In this document: piece after piece, positions 1-13,200 of the stretch
Layout of the letters: the number at the start of each line of letters is the position of its first letter
How positions within the stretch are numbered: the stretch's first letter is position 1
NCBI GenBank assembly: GCA_002721705.1
Contig: PBLJ01000013.1
Coordinates: 32,309-72,879 of the forward strand
Length of the DNA: 40,571 nt
From: Opitutia bacterium
GTDB taxonomy: Bacteria > Verrucomicrobiota > Verrucomicrobiia > Opitutales > Seribacteraceae
Direction of reading: 5' to 3'
The notes under the pieces: model-generated
The model's database searches: none
The model's input: the letters and a program-made list of their open reading frames with translations, nothing else
What the model was told of the DNA's origin: nothing
Made by a program: the position numbers and the translations under genes

Positions 1-266
1 CAGGAAAAGGGGAAAGAAACGGTCAACTCCTTGCCGGGACAAACGATTTGGTGATCCACCTCGCGCCCAACGAAAACCAAGCTGGCTCGCATACCGTTGG
101 CGACATGAACATTGCGTGCAATCCGCCCCAGCGCTTCGCCAGAGCGCTCCTTGTCCCGCGGTAAGGCGTCCTTTAATTGCGGCGACTCGAGTATGACGTT
201 GTATCCGTCAACGAGTGGATGCGCTTGCTTTTTCAGTTTGAAACGTAATCTAGGGAGACGATCCAA
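1..266 (-). CDS. NYN-domain (YacP-like) ribonuclease, N-terminal part, runs off the window
   Basis: The minus strand is open from about 281 down to base 1 and reads as ordinary protein. Near its start is HPLVDGYNVI, the typical first strand of NYN/PIN-like YacP (DUF901) proteins with the first catalytic Asp. It is followed by a helix region (LGRIARNVHVANG), a second strand (MRASLVFVG), and GREVDHQIVCPGKELTVSF, which resembles the segment before the TADD metal site of this family. That site would lie outside the window. The frame has no ATG before the motif. A TTG at 266 is the preferred start and a TTG at 281 is the alternative; neither has a clear ribosome binding site. Family knowledge suggests an endoribonuclease acting on structured RNA, but the catalytic half is not visible. 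The gene is divergent from fabD with at most 17 bases between them. Confidence 0.72.
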   Translation of the reverse strand, partial: MDRLPRLRFKLKKQAHPLVDGYNVILESPQLKDALPRDKERSGEALGRIARNVHVANGMRASLVFVGREVDHQIVCPGKELTVSFPFS

Positions 267-283
267 CCGCGCAACAACCAATC

Positions 284-1132
284 ATGAAAACTGCTTTTCT
301 TTTCCCAGGACAAGGCTCCCAGCGACTTGGGATGGGGGCCGACCTTTTTCCCGCATTTCCCACGCTGACCGATCAGGCAAACGAGATTCTGGGGTATTCC
401 ATGGAAGACCTTTGCTTGGGAGAGGACGCCGAAAAACTGGGAAAAACTCAATTCACCCAACCTGCCTTGTACACCGTGAGCGCCCTGCAATACTTGCTTG
501 CGACTGAGAACGGCGCGCGACCGCCGGACTTCGCCGCCGGTCACTCGGTGGGGGAATACGCCGCTCTCTTCGCAGCCGAAGCCTTTAGTTTCGAGGATGG
601 TTTGCGAATGGTCGCCAAGCGAGGCGAATTAATGAGCAAGATCGAGGGGGGAGCCATGGCGGCGGTCATTGGCTTGGATTCCGAAAAGATAAAGCAGACG
701 ATGGAGGCATGCGGCCGAGACGACGTCGATTTGGTGAATTATAATTCACCTGCCCAAATCGTCGTTTCGGGACCGGTTGCCTCGGTACCCAAACTGGAGG
801 AACCCTTAAAGGAAGCGGGAGCCAAGCATTTCGTCTTGCTGAAGGTGAGTGGAGCGTTTCATTCCCGCTATATGCGTGAACCCAGCCAGGAATTCGCCAA
901 CTTCATCGAGAACTTTAATTTTTCGAAACCACAGTTTCCGGTCATTTCCAACGTCAAGGCCACACCATACGAAGAGGAGGAAGTCGCGGAATTGTTGGTT
1001 CGGCAAATACACAACCCTGTCCTTTGGTCGAAAAGCATCGGATACCTAAAGGGCATCGGGGGCGACGAATTGGATTTTCAAGAGATTGGTCCCGGCAAAG
1101 TCCTTCGTCAACTGCTGCGGCAAATTCCTTAA
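284..1132 (+). CDS. fabD: Malonyl-CoA:ACP transacylase
   Basis: This 282-residue protein moves the malonyl group from CoA to acyl carrier protein, the entry step of type II fatty acid synthesis in the cytoplasm. Visible family signatures are the N-terminal FPGQGSQ (oxyanion Gln at about residue 11), the nucleophile elbow GHSVGE with Ser88, Arg113 in AKRGELM, and the catalytic His193 in SGAFHSRYM. It is slightly shorter than the usual length of about 300, with a trimmed C-terminus. The start at 284 fits because MKTAFLFPGQG is the normal beginning. A purine stretch (agggag, 252-257) lies too far upstream to be a normal ribosome binding site. Its promoter must lie within the divergent NYN gene. 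No other fab gene is next to it; the giant gene follows after a 135-base spacer. Confidence 0.96.
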   Translation: MKTAFLFPGQGSQRLGMGADLFPAFPTLTDQANEILGYSMEDLCLGEDAEKLGKTQFTQPALYTVSALQYLLATENGARPPDFAAGHSVGEYAALFAAEAFSFEDGLRMVAKRGELMSKIEGGAMAAVIGLDSEKIKQTMEACGRDDVDLVNYNSPAQIVVSGPVASVPKLEEPLKEAGAKHFVLLKVSGAFHSRYMREPSQEFANFIENFNFSKPQFPVISNVKATPYEEEEVAELLVRQIHNPVLWSKSIGYLKGIGGDELDFQEIGPGKVLRQLLRQIP

Positions 1133-1267
1133 GCGCTGAATTGGAGCGCATCGCCCACCGCCCATCAAAAAAAATACCTTCGCAAAGCGTTCTGAATCAC
1201 GGAGAACGGCACCACGATGAATTTTTTTTGTTACGTTTCGCGGTTTTTTGCTAATACCTATTAGGTT
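1133..1267 (+). promoter_or_regulatory. Spacer before the giant gene with an inverted repeat and a blocked in-frame ATG
   Basis: There is no clear terminator for fabD. A small GCGCT/AGCGC hairpin follows its stop codon but lacks a T-run. At 1256-1266 there is an 11-base inverted repeat, ACCTATTAGGT, followed directly by TTGACA at 1268-1273. An ATG at 1217 lies about 12 bases after GGAG, is in frame with the giant gene and encodes 15 codons (MNFFCYVSRFFANTY), but a TAG at 1262 ends it just before the giant ORF opens. These elements may belong to expression control of the giant gene, but nothing here proves it. Confidence 0.35.
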
Positions 1268-4200
1268 TTGACAGGTACACATAAGTTAAATCGTGCGCGC
1301 GTACAGCTGCTCGTGCGCGAAAAAAATCGGGTTTTCGAGAAATCGAAGCCCTTTTCCCTCTTTGGCGCTTTGCGACGCTGGGCAAGCGTTGCCTTTCTGT
1401 TCGCATTCACCGCAACCGGAACCGCCGCGCCTTTCACCAACACCACGACCTCAGGCTTGGTCCTATGGGTGGATGCGGAGGATATTTTGGGAACCGGCAT
1501 CCCTAACCCCTTTGCGGACGGAACCAACCTGCCCATGTGGCAGGACAAGTCCGGCCAAGGCAACCATTTCGCCAATCTTCGCGGCGATCCTTCCTACGTC
1601 GCGGTAACAGCGGAAGGAAACAGCGGCATGCCGGCGGTTTACTTCGATGGCAACGACGGGTTTTGGACAAACACCAATTTCGAGTCCTTGCTCAGCCAGT
1701 ACACCATCTTGTCGGTTGCCCGCTACACCGGAGGACAAAACGGCCGCCTGATATCTTGTCGCAGCCGCAACTGGTTCGCTGGCTTTCATTCCAACAAGAA
1801 CAAGGCTTGGCACTTCGAGGGCTGGGTCTACCAAGCAGGCGGAGCGGACACCGGTTGGCACATCCACGTGGCGGACATCGACAATGCGGGCGATCCCAAT
1901 GCAAACGCTTGGTTCGACGGCACGCAATTGGCGACGAACAGCCGTGGGTCCAACAACAACAACTACAAACCCGACCAGATTCAACTGGGAGGATGGAGAG
2001 CGAGCGACGAGTTCTCCAAGGGGGAAGTAGCGGAACTGCTCGTCTTCAACCGTGTGCTTACCAGTGACGAGCGCCTCAAAATCGAGGGCCATCTCGCTCA
2101 CAAGTGGGGCTTGGCCGACTCCCTACCCTTCAGTCATCCTTGGAAAAACAACGATCCTTATCCTGCCGGCGTGAAACCGGTCATCGGGGCGCCTGTCACG
2201 ACTTCGAGTTCCCCAATCCCGGTGACCGTGAATTTCCAATTGGGAGGCACGGCTCGAGACGTCACCGGCTTTCAGTCCACCGACCTGAGCGTGACGAACG
2301 GGACGGTTTCCAACTTCTCGGGCAGCGGATCCTCCTACTCCTTCGACCTAACCCCAAGCTCCGACCCGGCAGCCATCTCGATTTCCATCGCGAACACTTC
2401 CTTCGCCGATTCAGGAACCGAAGCCAGCTTGAGCGCGACCAAAGGAATCCTTTATCGTCCATCCGTTACAAGGGAAGCCGACCTGGTCGCTTGGTGGAAC
2501 TTCGACGAAAACGGCACCGTTAATGCCATCGACTGGAGCGGAAACGGCAACCAAGCCAGCTTGCTCGGCGCGGCAGCCTTCGAGCCAGAAGGTAAATTCG
2601 GCTTCGGGCTCTCCCTGCCGACCACCAACACGAGCGCCCGCATGCAAGCTGGAAACAACGGAGTGGCCCTCGGCACGGAGTGGACGGCAGCGGTTTGGTT
2701 TCGTAAACTCTACCCCGTAGGCGCTTGGAGAACCCTCTTTCGCAGCAAGGTGGGAGACCACCAGGTAATCGTAGGCAGTGGCAATGACGAACTAGGCATT
2801 TACGCCAACAACAACGGGGACTTTCGCTACTCCGGTTTCGACATGCCTTCCGCGGATTACGTCGGTTGGCACCACCTCGCCACCTCGCCTTTCGGCTCGG
2901 GCACGAAGTATTACGTCGACGGCCTGCACGTCGGGACCAGCGACCGAAAAAGCCAGACCGACGTCTTTTCGATCGGCAACTACCAAAACGGAGGTCAGCG
3001 CTTCGCCGAGTCCTTGGACGACGTCCGCATTTACGGAGTGGTCCTGACGGACGAGGAAATCGCCGGCATCTACAACGGCGGGTACGGCGATTTCGGGTTG
3101 GTCGCGAAAATTACCGCGTCCAAGCAAACCCATAGCAAGGTCATTCCAGTCACGGTTGACTTTTCCTATGGAGGGACTGCGGACACCGTGACCGGCTTCG
3201 ACGTGTCCGACCTAAACGTCACGAACGCCACGGTTTCCAACTTCAGCGGTTCCGGATCCAGCTACTCTTTCGACCTGCAGGCCACCAGCGATCCCGCCGC
3301 AATTTCCATAGCCATTGCCGCAGGCGTCGCCACCAATGGCAACGGCAAGTTCAGCTGGGAGGCGACAGCCAACGTCGACTATCGACAACTAGTCACTCGG
3401 CATGACGCCTTGACGGCATGGTATCGCTTCGAGGAACAAAACGGAACCGTCGCCTTCGACTCGAGCGGCAACGGCAACGACGCCACTTTTGGCGGAATCC
3501 CGATCTGGACCCCGAACGGTAGGTTGGGCGGAGCGCTCGACTTCAACGGATCGGGCAACTACCTGACCACTTCGTTTCACGTAAGCCAAGCCCAAGGCGA
3601 TCCCGGAGCCACTTTCTCCGCCTGGGTGCTCCCGCGCCTCGTGACCGGCGGCGAGAGCAACGAACAAACCTTGTTCTGCACCGACAACGGAGGCTGGGAC
3701 TGGACCTTCAGCATCCGAGCCGGCTTGCTCTCTGCCTGGAGCGGCGAAAACCGCCGGGATGGTTCGCAGCGCGTCTTTCCCAATCGATGGTATCACTTGG
3801 TGGCCGTCTTCGATCCAAATCTCAACAAAGTAAGAACCTACCTCGACGGCCAGGAAGACGTCATCGACTACCTCAACTACGACACCAACACGAATCCCTT
3901 GCGAATCGCTGGCTCCATCACCGGCAACCGTTGGCTGGATGGCTTGATGGACGAGGTACGAGTCTATTCCACCGCGCTTACCGCCGCAGAAATCGCCACA
4001 CTACGCCAAGAAGGCTTGGGGGACGCCGAGTTCTCGCTCTCCATCGAGCCCAAGCTGAAGTACACCCATCAATCTCCCGTCCAGTTCGACGTAAAGTTCA
4101 ACAAGGACGTCGCCGACCTCGCCTTGTCCGACTTCTCCGTTACCGGTGGACAAGCCGCGGGGTTGACCGTGGTCGATCCGCGTTCCTTCGTGCTGGAGGT

Positions 4201-7200
4201 CAACGCCACCACTGATCCATCCACCATCACGGTCTCTCTTCCCGCAGCCACCGCCCATGAACCCGACGGGCACCCCAACCCGGAAGCCAATGCATCAGCC
4301 GAGTTCCGAGCGCACGTGACCCGCGAGGAAGCGTTGATCGCCTGGTGGAAGTTCGACGACAGTGGAAACGTGGCCACTGACTCGACCGGGAGCGGGCACG
4401 ACGGAAACCTAACGAGCATGACTCCCGCCAGCGATTGGGTGGCCGGGAAATTCGGAGGGGCCCTGGATTTCGACGGCACCAACGACAAGGTGAACGTGCT
4501 GCCCTTCCCTCTGGATTTGGAAAAACTCACCGTCTCCGCCTGGGTGAAACCACGCGACACCAATTGGCAATCCCTGTTTCACACCAAGGCTTGGACGACG
4601 GGCGACGTCCAGTTCATCATATCGGACCGCACCCTTTTCAGCGTGAACGGGATGGCTCAACAATCCGGTGGCAGCGGCAATGAGTTCTGGGGCGCTACCT
4701 CCACCGCCCAAAACCTCTGGAACCACGTCGCCGCCAGTTACGACGTACGGGCCAAACGGGTGCGCCTCTATTTCAACGGAGCCCCCGACGGCGACGTCAC
4801 CTTCACCTCAAACCACTTGCTTAAGCTGACCAACGGACTCTGGATCGGGGCCTACTACACGGGATCCGGTCGCTGGTTCGATGGCCAAATGGACGACCTC
4901 CGCCTTTACGACGACGTACTCTCCGACGCTGAAATCGCCGCGGTCCACGGCGGCGGACATGGCGACTATGGAACCTTGTACGCAACTTTCTCCGCGAATC
5001 TGCCCACCAACGTCTCCCCCATTCCCGTGACCATCGAATTCAGCAAGGACGGGCAACCGCAAACGGTCCAGGGATTCGACGTCTCCGACTTGAACGCCAC
5101 CGGTGGCTCCATCAGCAACTTCACGCAACTCGCAGAGCATCGATTTTCCTTCGATCTCACGCCTGCCAACGTCTCTCAATCATCCACCATACCCGTCACC
5201 TTGACGGGAGGATCCACCCAAGACACCTTTGGGACAGCCTTTCCCGGCGCCTCGATAAACGTCGAGTACCGTATGCCGGTTACCCGCGAGTCCGACCTCT
5301 TGGCTTGGTGGCGCTTCGATGAAAACACCGGATCCGTAGTCAACGATTCATCGGGCAATGGCAACGATGGTTTTCTAGAGGGCACGGCCACTTGGAACCC
5401 AAGCGGAAAGCTTGGGGGCTCCCTGCAACTCGATGGAACCGGTGACCGTGCCGTGATCCCATCGCTCCAAGGCCCCAACCTGACCGGTCGCTTCACCCTC
5501 TCCGCATGGGTCTGGCTAGACACCTTGGGAAGCGCCGGAAACAATGCCGCCGACAGCGGAATCTTCAACACCGCGGACAACGGGGCCGAGACCATTTTGC
5601 TTTGGTACAATCGCGACGGTGGCGGAGTAGCGAGCGCCTATTCCTTCAACGCGGGAACGACCGGCGCCGCGACCAACCGTGTAAACGGAGTGGCCAGCGC
5701 TCCCCAAGCCCAGCAATGGCAACATGTCACCGCGGTCTTCGACGGCAACGTCCGCAAACTTTACCTGAACGGCGCGTTTCACGCCGAGGAACCCGCGGGT
5801 ACCCAAGCCACGGTCAACCTTTCCGAACGGGAAGTCTGGCTCGGGGGATGGAGCAACACCGGGAACTTCGATTTCCAAGGACGCCTCGACGACGTCCGCC
5901 TCTACGCCGTGGCCTTGAATCCCGAGGAAATTGGGCGAATTCATGGCAGCGGCGCCGGCGACTTGGCTCCGGTGCCAGTAATGGACTCGAACTTCACCAC
6001 TCGCGCTGCTCGCGGCGAGGTATTTTCCTATCAACCAACGGTCGAGGGAGCCACCAACTTCGTGGCGAGCGGCTTGCCCAGCGGACTCACCATCGACTCT
6101 TCCAGCGGGACGATTACCGGCACCCCCTTGGTCGCCGGTGAATTCAACGCCACCTTGACGGCCAGCAACTTGAATGGCGACGCCAACGCCACCCTCGCCC
6201 TGAGCATCCTCGACTTCGATCCCTACGGCGCCACCATGACGATTCTGCCGGTCGGCGTTTCCAACACTGCCCAGCCAAGCGACTTGCCCGGACTCAAGCT
6301 GTGGCTGGATGCCGCCAACCTGACAGGCGTAGCCGACGGCGGCCCCGTGCTTACTTGGCCCGACCGCTCCGGCTCCGGCAACCACGCCGACAATCGCAGG
6401 GGAACCCCCGTGCTGCGCAAAGGCGTGGTCAACGGCAACCCCGCGGTGTATTTCGATGGTTCCTCCCAACTCTATACCTCGACCGACTTCACCGGACTGC
6501 TTTCCGAATACACCATACTCTCGGTGGCTCGCTACGTGGGCGGAGACAACCAGCGAGTGATCAGCACCAACGGTACTGACTGGGCCTTTGGTTTCTCCAC
6601 TGACGGGACTGGTCGCTGGCGAGCCAACGGCTGGATACACAATGCCGGCCCCAGCGACGTCAAATGGCACCTGCATGCCGGCACCATCAACGCATCCGAC
6701 CAAGCGAACTTCTGGCGCGACGGGATACGATTGCGAACCAACGGCACCGGAGCCAGCAACACCGCATACAAGCCCGATCAAATTGCCTTGGGCGGTTACC
6801 AAAGCAATAACTCTTATTCCAAATGCGAGGTGGCGGAACTGGTCCTCTTCGATCGCGTGCTGACGGCCGACGAAATGTCCTCGATCCAGTCCTATCTGCA
6901 ATCCAAATGGTTTGCCAGCTCGGTCGAGAACTTCCCCCTTCTCGTTCGCCTCGACCCATCCATCCAAGACTTCGACTACGATACCTTCGCCTCCTCCTCG
7001 GGCGGAGACCTGCGCTTCTTCGACCAAGAATACAACGAGCTTTCCTACGAACTCGAAAACTGGAACGCCACTGGTGAATCCATTGCGTGGGTACGAGTTC
7101 CCAGCCTGAACGCCAATACCGTGATCACGGCCTATTGGGACAACAACGCCTCCAAGGACGCCCCCGCCTACGTTTCGGACGGTTCCATCTGGTCGGAATT

Positions 7201-10200
7201 CGAGGGTGTCTGGCACTTGGGCGAAACCACCGCAGGCACGGCCGCGGACGCCAGCGGCGACCGCAACGGCACCGTCCAAGGAGGCATCTCCGTCAACCAA
7301 CCGGGCATCATCGGCAAAGCCTACGATTTGGACGGCGGCAACGACGTCGTCACGGTCACTGGATACAAAGGCATCCTGGGGGCCAACCCGCATACCATAT
7401 CGGGTTGGATAAAGACCACCGACCAAAACGGCGGCATCATGTCGTGGGGCAAGAACGCCGCGGGGCAACGCTGGACCTTTCGTACGCAGAACAACAACGG
7501 CACGCCCGGAGGCATTCGAGTCGACGTCAACGGCGGCCGAGCCGTCAGCCAAACTTCGGTCACGGACGACGAGTGGCACCACGTCGCAGCCGTCTTCCCC
7601 GCCGGCGCCACCGATTTACAGGAAGTGCAGTTTTACGTCGACGGCGACTTCGATGGCACGGACAACTTCACCGGGGAACCGATGAACATCGTGGCCGACC
7701 AAAACCTTCGCATCGGAGCCAACCATGGCAACGGAGCCAAGTTCGACGGAATGATGGACGAGATGCGCCTGTCCGCCCTGCCTCGTTCGGCGGACTGGAT
7801 ACGCTATTCCTACCAAAGCCAGCGTCCCGATACAAACAACACGACACCCTTCCTGAGTTACGAAGTCAACTACCGCACCGCACCGACCATACCGTCGGAC
7901 CTAAACGTAACGGCCGCCCAAGGCGTCGCCTTCAGCTATTTCATTCCCGCCACTCCCATTGCAACCCTGTATTCCGCCTCGGGACTTCCGACGGGACTTA
8001 CCCTGAATGCGGCGACCGGAGAAATATCAGGCACCTCCACTGTGTCCGGCGCTTTCGTGGTAAGCCTCTCCGCGACCAATGCCATCGGCACGGGCAGCGG
8101 GCAAGCAAGCCTCAACGTGGTGGCCGCGGTGGAACCTCCCGCCATCACCCAAGGAAACGCCTTCGCCATCACCGGCACCACCGCATCCATCCCCGGCCAA
8201 GTAACTTACACGGGAGGCGAGCTGCCTACCGTCACACTCTATTACGGAGAATCCGACGACGGCAACGATACCAATGCCTGGCCCAACAGCGTATCGCTGG
8301 GCGCTCGAGACATAGGCTCCTTCCAAGTCGCTCTCAGCGGGCTACGGGGCTACACGACCTATTACTTCCGGGCAAAAGCCCAAAACTCGGGAGGCTCCTC
8401 CTGGACGCCCGCTGCAGGCACTTTCCAGACTCTCAAGTTCGATCGCGGGATTGTCCGAATCCATACGGGCACGGATGAACAAGGAACCAACGCCGGCTTC
8501 TTCTGGGACGACGGCAATGGCGAACAGAGCTTCGGCACCCTTACCATGGTCAATGAAGTATACGTTGACCCGGACGGCGGTTCTTGGCCAATCAACGCCG
8601 CACGCTTCCAGTTCAACGAGGACCTCGTGCTGGGACAAGGCTTGGATGAAATCAAACTGGAAGGCGTCAATGCGCTCATTCTCGAGTCCACCGGCAACGT
8701 CGAGATTGGCTCCAACCTTTCCGGCGCAACACCTTTGGCCGACTCGTACGTACCCGACGCAACGGCTCTCGACGGGCACGACGGCTATTATGCCGACGAT
8801 CCATTGAAAGGCTCACGAGCCGGGGCTCGCGCTCTCGGTGGATTTGGCGGAAGCGACGGGCCCGGTCGAGGTTTCCGCACCGGCAATGGCGGAGGAGGAG
8901 CGTCCCATGGAGGACAAGGCGGACAAGGCTCCTTTGGCCCGGCGGGATCAATCTACGGAACCGCTGCCTTGCCAGCGCTCGTGGGCGGCTCCGGCGGAGG
9001 CAACGGCATCGACGACGAAAGCGGCGGTGGTGGCGGGGCCCTCTCCATTGTGGCGGGAGGCGACCTGACCATACTCACCGGCGTGACCATCGCCATGGAC
9101 GGCGGAACCGTTTTCGTGAACCCAACCACCGGCGCCTATCGCAGCGGTGGAGCCGGCAGCGGAGGATCCATCCGGCTCCAAGGGGCCAACGTGCGCAACT
9201 ACGGAACCTTGCAGGCCCGAGGCGGTCATGCCAGTGGACAGGATCCGCGCGAACCCGGCCAAACTTACCAAGCAGACGCTGGGGGCGGAGGCGGAGGCGG
9301 ACGCATCGCGCTCGTTTCCGACGGGGAAATCATCAAGGGCACCTGCGACGTCAACGGAGGAACCGGTATCTCCAACGGCCGAGCCGGTTTGGCCGGCACG
9401 GTGTACCTCGGCCCTCGCACGCGAAGCGGCGGTTCCTTGAACTTCAATTCAGGCACTCTCACCTTCGACACCGCAGGAGCTTGGTCCCATAGCGACGGTG
9501 CCTCCGGTGTGGGCGAGGTCACTTTTCAAACCTATTCGCACAAGGGAATCAGTTACGGGTACGGAGTGTGCAAGTTCACCTTCGACTCCATCAATTTGGG
9601 CTCCGGCGTCTCCATCATCGTGCAGGGAAGAAACTCCTTGTCGCTTCAAAGCTTGAGCAACGTGGATCTAAATGCCGACCTGCGGGTCGACGGCGGCACC
9701 GGTTCGGATGGTCGCTACGCAGGGGAAGCGATTGGCGGGGGCTGGGATTCCGGCCGAGCCGTCAATACCACTTTCGAACACACCTCCATGGATGGTGGAG
9801 GCCCCGGCGGCGGACGAGGCTTCAGCAGCAACCTGTCCAATGGTGGTGGCGGTTATGGAGGCCCTGGTAGCGGAGGACAAGGAAGCGGCATAGGCGGAGG
9901 CACCTACGGCGACGCAGTCATCACTCACTTGCTTGGTGGTTCCGGCGGTGGACACAGTAGCCGCGGCACCGGCAATTCGGGCGCGGGCGGCGGAGCCATC
10001 TCGATAGATGCCAACGGCACCATCACCATCGGGGCCGGCGTCACGGTTTCAGTGAATGGCGGACAAGGCGTACACTCGGGAAGTCGATCCGGTTCCGGTG
10101 GATCCGGCGGATCGATTCGCCTCAGCGGCAACTCCATCGTCAACAGCGGCCTGCTTTCGGCCAAGGGCGGCAACGCCCCCAACCAAAACTCAAGCAATGG

Positions 10201-13200
10201 CGGCGCCGGTGGGCCTGGCGGCGGTGGGCGCATCGCCCTCATTTCTCCCGGCACCCTCTTGGCCGGAGCGATGGACGCATCGGGAGGTTCAGGATTCGGA
10301 ACCAGCGGGGACGAAGGCACCAAGACCATCGTGCAACCACCTTCCATCACCACGCCGAGCACGGTAAACGGGTTTTACGGTAGTGATTTCGACCTCCTGC
10401 TGGAGGCCGGAGGAGAGAGCCAGTTCGAGCTGGTGGGACTCCCCGGGGGCTTGGCCAACCGAGCACCCTTCACGCCCTTGGACTTGCCCGGTCAAATCCT
10501 GTGGTTCGACGCCTCGGACACCAACACGCTCGACGTCAACGCCACCGGAGGAGGCGCTCCCGCCGATGGTGAGAGACTCGGTCGCTGGGGAGACAAGTTC
10601 GATTTCGACAACAACGCCACCGCAGCGAGCGTAGCGGCGAAACCCCTTTACCTAAGCTCGGGCTTGAACGGAAAACCCGTGGTGCGATTCGACTCCACCA
10701 CCAAGCGCCTGATGATAGCGGGGTCCAAGGGCCAACCCATCACGATCTTTCTGGTGGGCAAACAAAATGGATCCACTAGCAACTGGAGAGAACCTTTCGA
10801 CAGCAACGGTTGGCACCTCGCCTACCAAGGCAACTGGGCCATCCAGCGTTCCAGCGGCAACCAAAACGTATTCCCCGGAATCTCGGCCGCCGAGTACGCC
10901 ATCGTGACTTGGCAACTGGTACGCTACGACTACAAATTGTGGATCGACGCGAACCTGGCCGGGGGCAGTGGTTCCAACCAATGGCACAACAACAAAAAGT
11001 TCGATCGCCTCAACAACGACTCCCAATGGGACTTCGCCGAAGTTCTCATGCTGGAAGGCGCCGTGGCCGAGGGTGACCGTCAAAACCTCGAGGGTTACCT
11101 TGCTCACAAATGGGGCATGACCGACAAGTTGCCGTCCGGTCATCCCTACAAGAGCTTGGTTCCACTTGGCCCCGAGGGCTCCCGCATAACCGGCATACCC
11201 ACGGATTCTGGAAATTTCTCCGTCCAGGTAAAGGCGACGAACCTGGCCGGGACAGACCAAAAAACCGTCACCTTCGCAATCGCCGCAACACCTCCCCATG
11301 CAACCACCTTCCCCGCCACCAACGTCACCGCCACGGGCGCCTCTCTCAACGGGCGCCTCTTCGAGGATGGAGGCCAAGGCAACCTCGTTCGCTTCGACTT
11401 GGGAACGGCGGCCAATGCACTCAACCAGGAAGTCAATGCCACCGGCACCCATCGCAAGGGAGACTTCTCTCATTTCGTCACCGGCTTGGCGCCCGCCACC
11501 ACCTATTACTACCGAGCCAAAGCCACCAACGACGCCGGTACCAGTATAGGCTCGCATTTTCACGAACCCACCTACTTCCACTGGAAATTCGACGATGCCA
11601 ATACTTCGTCCACCGCAGCCGACGCCACAAACCGGCTCTCCGGAACCATAGTGGGAGCAACGCCAGGCCAAGCGGGCAAGTTTGGAACGGCCCTCTCCTT
11701 CGACGGCGACAACGACTACGTCACTTTCGGGGACGTAGACGAACTGGACACCCCCGAAACCTTCACCTTCTCCCTCTGGTTCAACCGGCGGACCAACCGC
11801 GGCGGCGGAGCCAACGACACCAACCACCTAGTCAACAACGTACTGCTCGCCCAGTCCAGCGCCGGCAGCAACGACAACCTTGAAATCGGAACCGAGGGCA
11901 CCAAGCTCGAGATCTACGTCGACTCGGGCAACGCTGGAGCCACCGACACCACGGTGAACGTGGAAGCAGGCGTGACGAACGGGACTTGGCACCACCTGGC
12001 TCTTACCTACGGACAGGAAATGTCCGTTTACCTGGACGGCCAGCGACTCCAGACATGGACCCAGTACAACGGCAAGCTGGACAGCAGCGACACCTCACCT
12101 TTCAGCATCGGGATAGCTCGCCCGGGAGCCGCCTCCAACCAAGGGTCGTGGGGCGACTTCGACGGCTTCATCGACGACGTCCGGTATTTCGACAAGGAAT
12201 TGACCGCCACCGAGGTAGCCGCTCTTGCGGTCGAACCGAACGGCATCTTTGCCTTCACCACCGAATCCGACCCCACGCCGCCAGTCATCGAGGTGCGAGG
12301 AGTTTCGGGTATCACCGATGCCAACGCCACCTTGGAATTCGAGGTCGTTTCCTATGATGGACCCACCCCAACGGTCACCGCCTATTGGGGCCCTATCGAT
12401 CGCGCCGAAAACGCAGGGCTATGGGCCAACCAAGCGAACTTGGGTGTCGTCGGCGCCGGTCCAAGCGCCCATGCCATAGGCGGCTTGAGCCCGGGTCAGC
12501 AAGTGTTCTTCCGCGTCAGCGCCACCACCAACGGCCAAACCGACTGGTCCGACACCGCAGGGTCCTTCGTGACCGTGGGACCGGCCACCTTGGTCTCCCA
12601 CCCCGCCACCGACCGCACCGGCACTACCGCCACCCTGAACGGCAAGGTCACTGGCATCGGTGGATCAGTCAGCATCGTCTCCCTCGACTTGCCCCAAGTA
12701 AAGGAAGGGCTACTCGCCTACTGGAAATTCAACGAGGGATCGGGCACCTCCACCGCCGACGCCACCGGGTTCAATCCCGACGCCACCTTGCAATCCGGCG
12801 TCACTTGGGACGACGGCCCCACCGCCGCCCACGGCAAGGCGGTTTCCTTGGACGGCACCGCCAACGGCTGGATCGACGCCCAAGACTTCGACTTCGGCGG
12901 CCCCACCTCCTTCTCCGTCTGGGCCAAGCGTCCCAACCTACCGAACTGGAGCCGCATATTCGACTTTGGTACCGGAGCCAACAACAACAACGTATTGCTC
13001 GCCAACGACGGAACCACCCCGCGAGGCGTCTTCAGTATACGACGCGGCACCACCGAACGCCGAGTCTACGCAGAAAACTTTTGGTCTCTCAACGAGTGGA
13101 TGCACGTCGCCGCAACAGTCAACCAGGGCGACATCATGAAGCTCTACAAGAATGGCGCCGTGGTAGCCACCCAGGCCACGGGTTGGACCCCCAACCTGAT

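Noticed and set aside
1268-1296. TTGACA at 1268 as the -35 box of a promoter inside the giant gene start
   Set aside because: No acceptable -10 element occurs 15 to 19 bases downstream (sequence there is tcgtgc), so it was not called as a promoter.
5516-7582. Long minus-strand open frame of 688 codons opposite the giant gene
   Set aside because: It lies fully antisense to recognisable modules, has low-complexity Val/Gly/Ala-rich sequence with no motif, and is explained by the codon bias of the plus-strand gene. The same holds for frames at 10652-11827, 13439-14542, 20519-21664, 23459-24622 and 24629-25675.
7087-8478. 463-codon plus-strand frame inside the giant gene
   Set aside because: It is a frame-shifted shadow rich in Arg/His/Gln, overlapping DUF2341, LamG, He_PIG and FN3 sequences that read perfectly in the main frame.
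8860-10300. Glycine-rich stretches as CRISPR or DNA tandem repeats
   Set aside because: The repetition is at protein level (Gly codons ggc/gga/ggt) with variable units; there are no constant-length repeats with unique spacers.
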